From NCBI GenBank assembly GCA_946807835.1, contig OX327693.1, forward strand, positions 5,349,501-5,413,500: DNA of 64,000 nt, in the 5' to 3' direction. Under the pieces are notes generated by a model that saw nothing but the letters and a program-made list of their open reading frames with translations, had not been told where the DNA came from and ran no database searches. This document shows, one piece after another, positions 25,360 through 36,185 of the stretch (positions are counted from its first letter, which is position 1; each line of letters opens with the position of its first letter). The position numbers were made by a program, and so were the translations under genes. This stretch comes from Ailanthus altissimus (lineage: Eukaryota > Streptophyta > Magnoliopsida > Sapindales > Simaroubaceae).

Positions 25360-26116
25360 AGGCGTTGCTTAGGCTTAGGGTTGGAGTAAAGAGAGGGATT
25401 AGGTGTTGATTTAGTGTGAATTGTGTAGCTTCATCCAATACTAGTGCATGACGACGTAATCGGGAAGGGATGGTCATTTGATAAACGTGGCCTCCAGTTT
25501 CACGCTAAGACTTAATTTCTCGATCCTAAGTCAAATATGTCGCAATTGTGAGCAGACCGCTTTTTGGGTCATCGGTGGTGGGGTTATATTAGCCAATAGA
25601 CATACTCAGTTTTCTTTTTCTTTTTTTTGACAAATTAAAATGTTTTTTTTTTCTTGCACATAGTCATTTTCTAATATGAGCTGTAGATTTTTGGAGTCTA
25701 GCTGGTCAAATGCAGCGGCTGTAAACTAATCAGCATTTGCGTTCATTTAATTACAGACGATAGTTGCCCAAGATTGCAGTAGAAATACAGTCGTCACCCG
25801 AAAGTTTTTTCTTGTTTTTTTCCATTTTGGTGGTTACAGGTAACAAAAGCCGTTGAAGGTGTAATTCCTCTGCCATCGACCAATCCAAACGACCCAAAAA
25901 GAAAGGAGTTGGAAGAAATGGAAAAAAAGAAAGCCGTAATAGACAAGAAAGCTGACACCCTGGTTCGTCGTGAACTCTGGTGTGGACTTGGCTACTTTGT
26001 AGTCCAAACAGCAATATTCATGAGACTCACGTTCTGGGAACTTTCATGGGACGTGATGAAGCCAATCTGTTTCTACGTCACATCCTCATCCGTCATCGGT
26101 AGCTCCTTCTTTTATT
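25360..26116 (+). pseudogene. Mitochondrial calcium uniporter (MCU) exon patched into the DUF674 pseudogene
   Basis: Homology to the sister DUF674 copy stops near 25,360 (after 'caatcaaacatg') and resumes near 26,117. The replacement ends with an exon-like frame from 25,840, after a ...TTACAG acceptor. It encodes VTKAVEGVIPLPSTNPNDPK, a coiled stretch (ELEEMEKKKAVIDKKADTLV), RRELWCGLGYFVVQTAIFMR, then LTFWELSWDVMKPICFYVTS. This is the last exon of plant MCU: the two membrane helices around the pore motif WDxxEP. Here the pore glutamate is lysine (WDVMKP), so it would not conduct. The frame ends in a stop just inside the DUF674 part. The upstream 480 bp may be MCU intron. Non-functional fragment. 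Confidence 0.85.
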
Positions 26117-27463
26117 GATCTATTATTCTCTTTTCTGACATTTCCTATAGGTTCTATTATAAAGCTATTTGAGGGGCAATCTTCTATAGGAAGCATAGAT
26201 AACTTGTACCAAAGTGCAATGAACCTGGATGCACAGAACTATATGAAGTCTACAAGAATACATATGATACTGGATCCTAAGCTCGAAAAGAAGTTTGGTT
26301 GCAGAAATCAACTGCTTCCAATAGAGGAAGAGGCTCCAATGCAATTCAATGATTACAAGTGTTATACTTGTTTTTCAAGGGGGAAAAAGTGCCCTCATAT
26401 GACATTTGAAAGGCTCGCAATTATGAACCCCAAACTTGCTGGCAGGACAAGAACTGGTGGTGGATTCATAAAGCAACAAGGAAGCCTGCTGGTCTCCGAT
26501 GATCTAACAATTGAACCCCTATCATCAGTCTCAATTGTGCATCGCATTAACAAACTTGGGGTGCCAATTGAGGACGTGGAACAACTATCAATAGAAGTAG
26601 GGGAGAAAGAGGTACATTTAAACTTTGTACTTGGTGTTTAAAATACCATTTTTTTTTAGTTCATTTTAAAAGAAACAAAGCTTTTTTTTCATAGTATGTG
26701 ACTTGCACAAACTGAACAATCTGTCCATAAAATCATGATCACGATGGGAGAACCGCTGGATCTTTACTGTCCAGCTGGTTGTAAATGAACAGTAAAACAT
26801 AGTTGACCTAAACAACTTTCCATGAACAAAAAAACAAGATTTAAGGTCTTGGCCCCATGGTATTTAAGATTCTAATGTATTAAACAAGATGAAATTCCTA
26901 AAAATTATACACACCACCTTGTCGTATTAATTTCCTTTTCTTTGTCATTATTCTACCAATAAATTTAGTCTTGACTTCCGCTCTCTTCCTTAGTAAATCA
27001 ATATTTTGAAATATTTTGCAGATATATCAGGTAACTAGAGTGTTTTTTCATCAGGAATATTCTAATTTGATTCTATTTGTTTCCATTTTTACTTGATTAT
27101 GGGGTGGGGCGTGGTATGATTAAAAAAATTTAATTCTATCAGTTTTTAACTATTATGTGGCTTGTCTAAATTAGGCTAACACATTTTTTTATTTGGATGT
27201 TGCAGGCTTTAGCCCTCCTTAAGGCCTCTCTCATCTCCAAGAATGTTCTTAACCATGTCTTCAATTAAAATAATCACTTGGAAAACTTGTCTCCCACACC
27301 AAGTTGAAGCTCTGTTGTGACTGTGATACTTTAGTCAAAGCTACTTGTAAATTTGTCTTAACAATTTGAGAGTATTTAGCAGTAAATTCAATATATTGAA
27401 CTACAGATTTTCACTCTTTATGTTTACAGTAATCTTTAACACCTAGAACTAATGGTGCTTGAA

Positions 27464-27694
27464 TCATGCTTCTTTACCACTATTAATTATAGTTTTATGT
27501 GCCAAAATGGATAATGTAACTACATAAACTGATGCAGTTAAAATACCCACTCCAAAGAAGCAATTCAGGTACTTCAGAATTGCCTCTTCTTCCATGAAAT
27601 GAAAAGCACTACCATCAAAAGCATTTCTCACAAGAAAACTTCCAAACACACCCTCGTTCACTCTCATAACAATCCTAACATCCCAGATAATCAA
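27464..27694 (-). CDS. Unrecognised small ORF antisense downstream of DUF674
   Basis: The 76-codon frame includes RVNEGVFGSFLVRNAFDG, HFMEEEAILKYLNCFFG and a hydrophobic C-terminal stretch (TASVYVVTLSILAH) that could be a membrane anchor. A possible splice acceptor (TTTTCTAG|G) lies just upstream at about 27,700. The sister duplication has the same sequence at 33,023-33,250, but there the frame is shifted by an extra T in the 'gcttttt' run. I do not recognise the family. It may be the last exon of a neighbouring gene remnant. Confidence 0.3.
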   Translation of the reverse strand: MIIWDVRIVMRVNEGVFGSFLVRNAFDGSAFHFMEEEAILKYLNCFFGVGILTASVYVVTLSILAHKTIINSGKEA

Positions 27695-27870
27695 ACCTAG
27701 AAAATTTTATTGCAAAAACTTTTTATCCGAAATAATGTGTCAAATGATATAAAATCACCAAGCGGACGATGTAGATTCATAATTTCAAGATAATTTATTA
27801 TATCATGAATAAAAGGGGATAATGAGACAAATTAACATAAGAAAGTTTATCTTCACTTAAGGCACATTAT

Positions 27871-28245
27871 TTGAAAAATGTAACTCCATGAACTTACACT
27901 TACGAAGCACACACGCATTTGTAGTACATCAGAACTTGCGGAAAGCACTGATAGTGTTAGAGAAACATCTTTTGGACCAAAGAAGCAAAACTTTTTTCTT
28001 AAATCTCTTGTATCTTAATTTTACATGTTGAACGTATCAGTATCAACAGTTCTATATGGAACATGAAGAAGCTCTGCTTTATCTTTTTTTCATGAATTTT
28101 CTCATTTAACTACAAATTTAACCTGTAGTTAAACTTGTTTGTGTCCACAAAAATGGAGTCGACAGGAATTCCATAAGCAATAGTCGCATCTAAAAATCTG
28201 CCAACAAGTCATTGTAATTAATAAAGAAGTAAAAGTTGGATCCTA
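27871..28245. other. Intergenic, no gene seen
   Basis: AT-rich spacer between the duplicated DUF674 units and the Mutator-like element. It resembles 22,400-22,650 in places ('gaattttctcatt') and has a short palindrome near 28,107-28,135. Confidence 0.4.
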
Positions 28246-28249
28246 AAAG

Positions 28250-28923
28250 AAAATTTTCTGAAAATAGCATCCTTTTTTAAGCAAAAATCTATTTTAATTC
28301 CTTAGCATTTTTATAAATTTTATTGGTCAAATACTTGATTTTTAGACCATTTACTTTTGAAGTATTTTTACATCTTCTATAAGTCATTCGAAATTTTGAT
28401 AAAAAACATACTTTGATATTAGTTAAAATGAATAGATTTGAAGTAGTATAGGTAAAAATAGGTAAATTTAATTAAATAGGGTCAAAAAATAATAAAAATT
28501 CGATAAAAAAACGCCGAAGAAGAAAGTTAAGACATCACACCTTGTATAACGTAGCATGTAAGTGACGTGCTGCTTGGCTCGTCCCAATAGTAAGGTCACA
28601 CAGCCTGCCTCGCTGCGTGAGGAGTGTTCGCTAGAAATTTTAAGCTTCGTCTATCATTTTTGCCTCTATTTTTATTTTTTTTTTATAGATTGATTAACAA
28701 AATTATTTGTTCTCAATCTATAAAGTATTATTTTAAATTTATTTAAATAATAATAGCTGTTTTTTTGGGTTAACTTTTTAGTTTATACAACAAATTTTTT
28801 TAGTTATATTATTTATAAGAATAATTTTATCTATATATTATCTTTTTTACTAATAAAAATTAATTAAATAATTTTTTACTATAAAAAATTATTAATTAAA
28901 AAAAGGCTATTTCTGAAATGTCA
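28250..28923 (-). mobile_element. Mutator-like non-autonomous TIR element
   Basis: The ends are inverted copies: left 'gaaaattttctgaaaatagc' and right, complemented, 'gttgacatttcagaaatagc'. The interior is AT-rich with a central GC-richer block (28,530-28,625). Part of the interior, complemented (tatcaaaatttcgaatgact), matches the element at 34,223-35,042 (tatcaaaatttcaaatgact), so the two are one family in opposite orientation. No clear target duplication was found and there is no coding. Confidence 0.6.
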
Positions 28924-29309
28924 ACAGAGTTTCCATATACTCATCAATAAACCATCGCAATTTTTCTTTTTCTTTTTTTCTAAGTCCATGAAAACAATTA
29001 AAACGTCAATTTGAACAAGAAGTAATAACAATAAATCATTAAATCAGCTTTCTCTTTCAAAATCTAGAAATTGATTGGAAACCGGTTTTTAAAATTCATC
29101 AGAAATACATCAATATTTGGTCAGATTTTATAAAAAAATCTAAGAAATGGTCAATAATTTTTTTTTTATGGCATTCTCTCCGTTTCTTACATTAATAGCA
29201 TCATACAAATAATCCACAAGACCCTTTCTGCGTAATTCCCTGTGCCCGAAAGTCGTAATTCCTTGTGCCCAAAAGTCACAAGTAAACTCTAGTTTCTGAC
29301 TGATTAAGA

Positions 29310-29429
29310 ATGATGAAATTCTTTCTCAATGTTTCAGAAGATCTTCCTCTCTGTTTCAAACGCTCCCTCGCACTTCAGAAATCTCTGCGTCAGTTTGAAC
29401 ATCAATATCTTGATCTTCAGAACAGATGA
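29310..29429 (+). CDS. Short upstream ORF in the leader of the right DUF674 gene
   Basis: This 39-codon frame begins MMKFFLNVSEDLPLCFKRS and stops just before the DUF674 frame. The left copy starts the same way (MVRFFLNV) but is then shifted. It could be an upstream ORF of the mRNA, a remnant first exon, or chance. Confidence 0.25.
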   Translation: MMKFFLNVSEDLPLCFKRSLALQKSLRQFEHQYLDLQNR

Positions 29430-29701
29430 TGATAATCTTGTTCTTGTTTTTTTTAACAAGAATGATCATGATCTTGTTCTTGATCTTGTTTCTTCTGATA
29501 AGAGCGATCATTATGTTGTTTGTACTGTGTCTTTGCCATATACCCAAAGCTACTATAGCTTTTCTTATCATCTGCTCCTTGTATCGAATCAGAAGCTATG
29601 TCTTCTCATATCTAAAGCAATGGATTGTCAAATCTTGGACATCAGTTACATTAATATTTCAAGATCTTGTGAGTCTGGTATCTAAGCTCTTGGAAGAACT
29701 A

Positions 29702-32700
29702 ATGACATTTTCAATCTGGCTTTGGAAGTGTACAAGTTCTCATTTGGGAATTCAGACTAGATCTGCCAAGCCAATAAGCTTGAAGCTTTTAGTGGACAAG
29801 GAGACGAATCGAGTTCTCTACGCAGAATCTGATGCAAAATTCATTGACATCTTATTTAGTTTTCTTACACTTCCAATAGGAACTACAGTAAGACTCGCGA
29901 ACAAGAAATCTGGGATAGGTTCCATGGATGAGTTGTACGAGAGCGTTCAGGCTCTCGATGAACGATACTTCTGGACACAAGCATGCAAGACCATGTTGAT
30001 TGATCCTAGAAGTGCTTATGGCATACAATGCAAGAACTTAGCCATAAAGATGGATGAAAGAGAACCCTCTAAGCACTACATATGCCCAAGAAAACTTTGT
30101 AGGAATAGAGATGGTTTCAGATTAGCTAGCATCATCAAGGATTCCATATGCATTTGTGAAGAGTTCATGAATAAGGCAGTCTACATTAAGTATGAGAATG
30201 ACAATGATGATTCTGACAGGGTTTTCATGAAAGAACTGGACAGGTTTCTGATAACTGATGATTTGCAGGTATTTCCTCCATCTGCGACCAATATTAGGTT
30301 GCTCCTGCAGCAGTTAGGAGTCACTGGCAGAGGCATTCTTCATGAAACAGAAGTCAAGGTGGGCAAAAACGAGGTAAGTCCCTTCAAGGTCTACAGGTCA
30401 AAGAACACAACTACGACTATTCTCTTTTTATCTGCATGAATTGAATATTTTACTTCTCATGCTTAATGATCAAGCCAGACAACTAATGGGGGATAATTAA
30501 CTTCATTAAAGCATCACAAGCAAAGAACTGTATTCACAAAATTGAAGCCACAAGGAAGCAAACTCAACTATATATATGTAGAACAAAAAGGGTTTTGAAA
30601 TTGAATACTATATCTTAAAATTGGTGTCCATAGTAATATCCAACACAACCAACCTCATACTATAGGCATTTTGATTAAATCAGAAGCCAAAAAGTTAAGC
30701 TCGACTGCTCAACCTTTGAATCCCAAGGGTCATTCTTATATCCTTCAGCTTCTCTAGTTAGTAGGCATTTGTAAGAATACTAACTTGTTACAATGAATAT
30801 ATGTCAAATCAGCACACAACTTCAAGTGAATCACATAAGCACATAAATAGAAGTCTCTTGAAATGACTTGACGTCATCATACATCACTCTCGTGGAATGA
30901 TTAACAATTGCTCTCATCTAATTGCATATGCGTTACCACCGTGAATGCAGGATGCGGCTTATATCAAAAAAGTATGAATTTTAACGAGAATGGATCAATA
31001 GAATGTTAATGCTCCTGATAATCCACAATCAAACATGTTAAGAACCAAAAAAGTCCTATAGACATTATGTCCGTATCATTTCACAAGATAGACTGCAAAA
31101 TTAGTACACTCCCACTCCATTTTATTTAGCCTCACATTTGCTTAGTGACTTCTATTCAGGTTTTGCGTCTACTTAACCGTTCGATGCTCTCCAATTCAGT
31201 CCTGACAGATGTCTTTTTATCCAATGATGATGATGAGGAAAATCTATTACCATTTCCATCATTAAGCATACAGAATAACCATCAAAAGAAGCAACATACT
31301 ACTTCCCGTAAAATGATCATAAAACTCTTGCGTAGAAGATCCAATAACAGGATATTGGGAGCTGAAGCTCAAGAAGATTTTGTTGATCTATTATTCTCTT
31401 TTCTTACATTTCCTATAGGTTCTATTATAAAGCTATTTGAGGGGCAATCTTCTATAGGAAGCATAGATAACTTGTACCAAAGTGCAATGAACCTGGATGC
31501 ACAGAACTATATGAAGTCTACAAGAATACATATGATACTGGATCCTAAGCTCGAAAAGAAGTTTGGTTGCAGAAATCAACTACTTCCAATAGAGGAAGAG
31601 GCTCCAATGCAATTCAATGATTACAAGTGTTATACTTGTTTTTCAAGGGGTAAAAGGTGCTCTCATATGACGTTTGAACGGCTCGCAATTATGAACCCAA
31701 AATTTTCTGGCAGGATAAGAAGTGGTGGTGGATTCATAAAGAAAAAAGGAAGTCTGCTGGTTTCTGATGATCTAACAATTGAACCCCTATCACCAGTCTC
31801 GACTGTGCATCGCCTTAACAAACTTGGGGTGTCATTCAACGATGTGGAAGAACAATCAATAGAAGTTGGGAAAGAGGAGGTAAATTTAAATCATGTACAT
31901 GGTGTTTAAAACTACATTTTTTTATCTCATTTTAAGAGAAACAAAACTTTTGTTCATAGTATGTGACTTATACAAATTGAACAAAAAATATGGATCATGC
32001 TGGGAGAACTGCTGGATTTCTACTGTCCAGCTGATACAAAATGACAAGCAAAATATGGTTGACCTAAACAACTTTCTGAGAACAAAACCAAAGATTTAAG
32101 GTCTTAGCTCCTTGGTGTTTAAGATTCTAAAGTATTCAACAGATGCAATTCTTAAAAATTATACACACCAACTTCTATTTTATTTTTAACTATGCTTCAG
32201 ATTTGTATTTTATTCACAATATCACATTTTAAGTTTCAAAATGCCATCGAGCATGAGGGCTCAGCGTAGTTGGCTGAGCTCCTCCAAGACTCACATCCCC
32301 ACCTGGGTTCGAACCCCCCTCCCCCCAGGTGGTGCGGAAAATAGAAATATGTTGTAATCCCCTTCAAAAAAAAAAAAAAAAAAAGTTTCAAAATGCCATC
32401 AAAATATGCATTGTTTTACTAAAAAGCAAAAGAACATTTATTAATATCCATTTCTTGTCATTCTACCAATAAATTTAGTCTCAACTTCTGCACTCTTCTT
32501 TGTCAATTCAATATTTTGAAATATTTTGCAGATACATCAGGTAACTCTAGTGTTTTGTCTCCCAAGAATATCCTAGTTGGTTAAATCTCTTAAAGCAGAG
32601 CAAGATGTCTAAAAATGAATGCACTTGTGCCGACCTTCAAGAGGATTCCATTTATTTTATGTTTTACTTGGTTGTGGGGTGTGATATGATTTAAAAAAAA

Positions 32701-32845
32701 AAAATCAATTCTATCAGTTTTTAACTATTATCTGGCTTGTTTAAATTTAGCTAATACATTATTTCCTTTCTGGATGTTGCAGGCTTTAGCCCTCCTTAAG
32801 GCCTCTCTCATCTCGAAGAATGTTCTTAGCCATGTCTTCAATTGA
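29702..32845 (+). CDS. DUF674 family protein, two domains, structurally intact
   Basis: Four exons, all introns in phase 0: 29,702-30,373 (donor GAG|GTAAGT), 31,160-31,879 (acceptor TTCAG|GTT, donor GAG|GTAAAT), microexon 32,532-32,540 (atacatcag, IHQ) and 32,783-32,845 (ends SHVFN). The product is ~487 aa from the ATG at 29,702; an in-frame ATG at 29,426 would add 92 hydrophobic residues. Domain 1 begins KPISLKLLVDKETNRVLYAE and includes FSFLTLPIGTTVRL and paired cysteines (ICPRKLC). Domain 2 begins near IIKLLRRRSNNRILGAE and includes FSFLTFPIGSIIKLFEG and CYTCFSRGKRC. Each repeat ends in the LLxxSLxSxxxLxxVF pattern of the family. Length and layout fit plant DUF674 proteins of about 500 aa. 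Their function is unknown. The start codon is the least certain part. Confidence 0.85.
32249..32382 (+). mobile_element. tRNA-derived SINE in the DUF674 intron
   Basis: The 134-bp insert has an A-box-like 'tagttggctgagc', a B box 'gggttcgaaccc' and a poly(A) tail. It is flanked by an 18-bp target duplication aagtttcaaaatgccatc (32,231-32,248 and 32,383-32,400). It is absent from the same intron of the left copy, so it arrived after the duplication. Confidence 0.92.
32532..32540 (+). CDS. 9-nt microexon of the DUF674 gene
   Basis: The sequence is ttttgcAG|atacatcag|GTaact. It is needed to keep the consensus splice chain and inserts Ile-His-Gln between exon 2 (...GKEE) and the last exon (ALALLKAS). 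The left copy preserves the exon (atatatcag, Ile-Tyr-Gln, 27,022-27,030) and both splice sites. Confidence 0.7.
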
Positions 32846-33022
32846 AATCATCAATATCTGTTTGGACAACTTATCTCTCTCGCCAATTTGACGCTATGCT
32901 GTGACTGCAATACTTTAGTCAAAGCTACTTGTTCTTTGGTAAATTTGTCAAGCTACTTGTTCTTCCTGGTAAATTCAATATAATGAACTACAGAATTTCT
33001 TTCTTCATGTTTCCAGTAATCT

Positions 33023-33250
33023 TCAATGCCGAGAACCAATAGTGCTTGAATAAAGCTTCTTTACCACTATAATTATAACTTTATGTGCCAAACTGGATAA
33101 TTTAACTACATAAACTGATGCATTTAAACTATCCTCTCCAAAGAAGCAATTCAGGTACTTCCTAATTGCTTCTTCTTCCATGAAATGAAAAAGCACTGCC
33201 ATCAAAAGCATTTCTCACAACAACACTTCCAAACACAGCCTCATTCACTC
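33023..33250 (-). pseudogene. Broken second copy of the small antisense ORF
   Basis: Same sequence as at 27,464-27,694 (HFMEEEAIRKYLNCFFG, ASVYVVKLSSLAHK), but the N-terminal half is out of frame and the C-terminus differs. Unrecognised. Confidence 0.3.
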
Positions 33251-33658
33251 TCGTAACAATCACCAACATCCCACATAATTAATCCGACAAAAATTTATTG
33301 CAAAAACATTTTATCCAAAATAATGTGTCAAACTTTTCATAATTTTAAGATAATTTATTATATTATGAATGAATAGGAAATAATGAGACAAACCAACAAA
33401 AGAAAGTTTATCTTCACATATAGCATAGAGATTTGACACTTGTTCTGTCCACACTGAAATGTATAGCATTATGCCATTATCGCTGGTGACAATTAATTGA
33501 AATTTTTTTTTTCAAAAAATAAAAATAAAAGTTAATCGAAAAAGTAAAATTATCATGTACTTAACTTGAATTACTTTACACATACACTATGTATTATTAT
33601 AAAGCTTGAAATCTAAACTTAAAAAAAAAAATTATATAATTACATAAATGTGATGGCT

Positions 33659-33693
33659 GACTTCAACGACACCCAGAGCGTGTCGTTGAAGTC
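33659..33693. repeat. 14-bp perfect inverted repeat
   Basis: gacttcaacgacac (33,659-33,672) and gtgtcgttgaagtc (33,680-33,693) flank the loop ccagagc. The arm motif 'gtcgttgaagt' recurs at 33,712 and, reversed, at 33,755, so it arose by local duplication and inversion at the end of the gene fragment next to it. Confidence 0.9.
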
Positions 33694-34190
33694 ACAATGT
33701 ATAGCATAAATGTCGTTGAAGTGGCGACACCCAGAGCGTAGACCCCAGTAGCAGCTTCAACGACATCTTTGTCCGACCGAGTCACAGCTCCAATTCCAGC
33801 GATTCCGGCGGCGAATCCGATCGGAACTCGACGAAGCAGAGCTTTCCCAGCGCTACTCACGACAGCATCCGAATAGAGCACCACGGCCCATTCCTTGAAC
33901 CGTTCCGGCCCAATTACGTCCAGTTGTTTCTCCTCGTCGTCTTATTCGGACGGTTTATGGCGCGGAGTCACCCGCTTGAAGGCCGAGTCGACCTAGGACC
34001 GGACCCACTTGAGGACGAGGGGGGGCGGGCTGGGGAGGGAAAGGAGGTGGCGATGGATGTGGTCGGAGGCGTTGAGGAGCTGGTAAGGGAGGACGCCGTC
34101 GAAGGCGTGTTGAGTCAGGGAGAGGCAGCGAGTGTACGCCGAGTCGCAGGGTGAGTCGAATTCGGTTGAGTTGGCGAGTCACCAGTTGAC
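33663..34190 (-). pseudogene. GC-rich host gene fragment, family not recognised
   Basis: A sharp GC-rich island in AT-rich DNA. On the minus strand one frame near 34,185-34,040 reads STEFDSPCDSAYTRCLSL and TQHAFDGVLPYQLLNASDHI. After a frame change a second frame (33,884-33,663) reads EWAVVLYSDAVVSSAGKALL, RRVPIGFAAGIAGIGAVTRS, then VYALGVAT, with alanine/glycine-rich hydrophobic segments that could span membranes. The protein-like composition suggests a truncated, frameshifted host gene. I cannot name it. It ends at the hairpin described above and has no convincing start. Confidence 0.5.
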
Positions 34191-34222
34191 TCGCTTTGAA
34201 GCTGACAATCCCGTTATAACAA

Positions 34223-35042
34223 GGAAATGTCCGGAAATAGCCTAATTTATAAATAAAATTTTTTATTTAACTTAATAATAAAATGATAATCTTTGTTACA
34301 AAAAAAATTGTACCATTTTACTTTTGACATAAAATTTAAAAGAAAAATTATTAAAATAGCAAAAAATCAACTTAAAAATAAGTAAATTGATATATTTTTT
34401 TAATAAAATTGTAAAAATTAAAAGTTAAAATGTCGATTTAATTAATAAAAATTTAAAAAATTATTCAAAATAGATGAGTTTACTTATTTATTTATTGATA
34501 TTATGTTAGAATGTTATTATTGTCTATATAGATCTAAAACAATAATGTATAAGTTGAGAATTAATAATTTTGTGAATTAAATTATAAAAAAATAAAAGAA
34601 TCAGAGATAACATAATAGGAAAAATTTAGAATTTATTATGTAAAGTACTAGATGGAGGCATAAGACTCCAACTTATGCTATGCTTCGCGCGCGAGACCCT
34701 TGCATGCAGAAGTGCTTAAGGCTCCAAACTCGCACCACACCTCGTACATGGGGCCTTGTGTGAGGAGAGTGCCAGGCCTATACTTTAACTTTGTTTTCCA
34801 ATATTTTTTTTGTTGATTTTTATAATTTTTTAATCATTTTCAATTTAATTAAATGTATTTTAAATTTATTAATTTTAAAATGTGTTTTGTATCAAAATTT
34901 CAAATGACTTATAAAAGAAATGTAAAATACTTAAGAAATAAAATAATTTAAAAATTAAATATGTAATTAATAAAATTTATAAATTTAGTTTATAATTAAA
35001 ATAAAATTTTATTTTTAAAAATAGTTATTTCTAACATTTTTC
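34223..35042 (+). mobile_element. Mutator-like non-autonomous element, 820 bp
   Basis: Inverted ends: 'ggaaatgtccggaaatagcc' on the left and, complemented, 'gaaaaatgttagaaataact' on the right. Flanking 9-bp sequences ttataacaa (34,214-34,222) and ttatcacaa (35,043-35,051) match at 8 of 9 positions, as expected of an aged Mutator target duplication. The centre (34,675-34,790) is GC-richer. No transposase. Same family as 28,250-28,923. Confidence 0.7.
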
Positions 35043-35051
35043 TTATCACAA

Positions 35052-36180
35052 ACCACACTCACTTTGTTGTTGGTACTTTCAATTTTTTTTTTAAAAAAAT
35101 GTATATAAACCTTTTTTTTGAAATATTTTATATAATATAATATATATATATATTATTTTCGTGCAATTTTTATGTGGATTCTGATGGTGCACGTGCAAGT
35201 GATCATAATATCACGTGACTTACTTGTTTCAACTGCCTTGTAATTTATCATTTGTATTCTTTACCTGTTGCAAAATATTTTTTACCACCTTCGTTTGAAA
35301 ATAATCTGAATTGGATGATAACATTTGGTCCCTAAATGTTTTATGTTCACAAAATAAGGACATCATTTATCTCTTTGTATCTGTTAACTTGAAATTTTAG
35401 ATGACTCTCACGTCAATAAGTTGAATTTATATTTTTAAAAAAATGGGAAGAGCCATTATTGTTTTTTATGTAAATTTATAAAGTTAAACACTATAAAATA
35501 AAATTTTAGTGATGATTTTGTTGATGAAAGTATCGAGGAGGACCCTTCGATATTTAAGTTAATTTAAAAGATAAAAAAAAGTGTCCAGAAAAAAAAATTA
35601 AAGTGAAAGAATAGAAAAATTTAGAATTTATCATTCATTTGTTGAAAAGTCTTTCTTTTATATAGTTGTTGTGATGGAGCCATTAATGAAATTTATGTTA
35701 TGATTCATGATTCCTTATTGGATCATTAATGCTCATAATTTCTTATTTATTGATTCCTTAATTAAAGAACCATAATTGTCACATGATTGCCTTGATTTTG
35801 CGCATTATAATTTTTCATTAGAGTTGACCTATAATTTAAAAGTGAGCGAGGGTCTATTAGTTTTTATTATTAACTTATTAAGACTATAAATTTTATTATT
35901 TCTCTCGAGTTGATGAATTTTTCCTTCAAATTTGGGGTTTAACTTGGAGTGTTTAAATAGTGAGCACCTTGAGTTTGTTGATAGGGTTATAAATTATGTG
36001 ATTACTACCTATGTTAAGGTGAAGAGCCATTTCATAATGCGTACAATTTTTATATAGGTCAATTCTAATTGGTGGTAGAGTGAGGTCCTAATGAATTTTT
36101 TTCTATAGAGAATTTGCAACCTTCATATGAGGTCTTCGAATCTTTTATGAGGCCTTTCGTACAAGATTTTTCAATAGTCC
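35052..36180. other. Intergenic, no gene seen
   Basis: AT-rich sequence leading into the tandem array, with no sustained reading frame or recognisable repeat end. Confidence 0.5.
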
Positions 36181-36185
36181 TGTGA

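Larger units (their letters stand above)
23182..27268 (+). pseudogene. DUF674 family pseudogene (left copy)
   Basis: Two DUF674 domains (PF05056, plant-specific, function unknown) should be encoded, as in the intact copy at 29,702-32,845. Domain 1 is read from about 23,320 (KPISLKLLVDKETNRVL) to 24,722 (donor GAG|GTAAGT). It is broken by a TAG at 23,470-23,472 where the sister has TAC, by a 699-bp solo LTR at 23,502-24,200, and by a TAG at 24,657-24,659 where the sister has CAG. The start of exon 2 is replaced by a patch with an MCU exon (25,360-26,116). Domain 2 resumes at about 26,117 and runs to 26,611, then the microexon 27,022-27,030 (atatatcag) and the last exon 27,206-27,268 (ALALLKASLISKNVLNHVFN). 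The splice sites are intact but the protein cannot be made. Confidence 0.9.
22715..27870 (+). repeat. Left unit of the DUF674 tandem duplication
   Basis: This segment aligns along its length with 29,040-33,425. Shared landmarks include 'tttcaaa.tctagaa' upstream, the DUF674 exons, the 9-nt microexon, the last exon, the antisense ORF downstream and the terminal 'gaaagtttatcttcac'. Differences are a solo LTR and an MCU-bearing patch in this copy and a SINE in the other. Confidence 0.85.

Noticed and set aside
33924..34182. Proline/arginine- and glycine/glutamate-rich ORFs on opposite strands
   Set aside because: Off-frame shadows of the GC-rich gene fragment; the protein-like reading is in another minus-strand frame.
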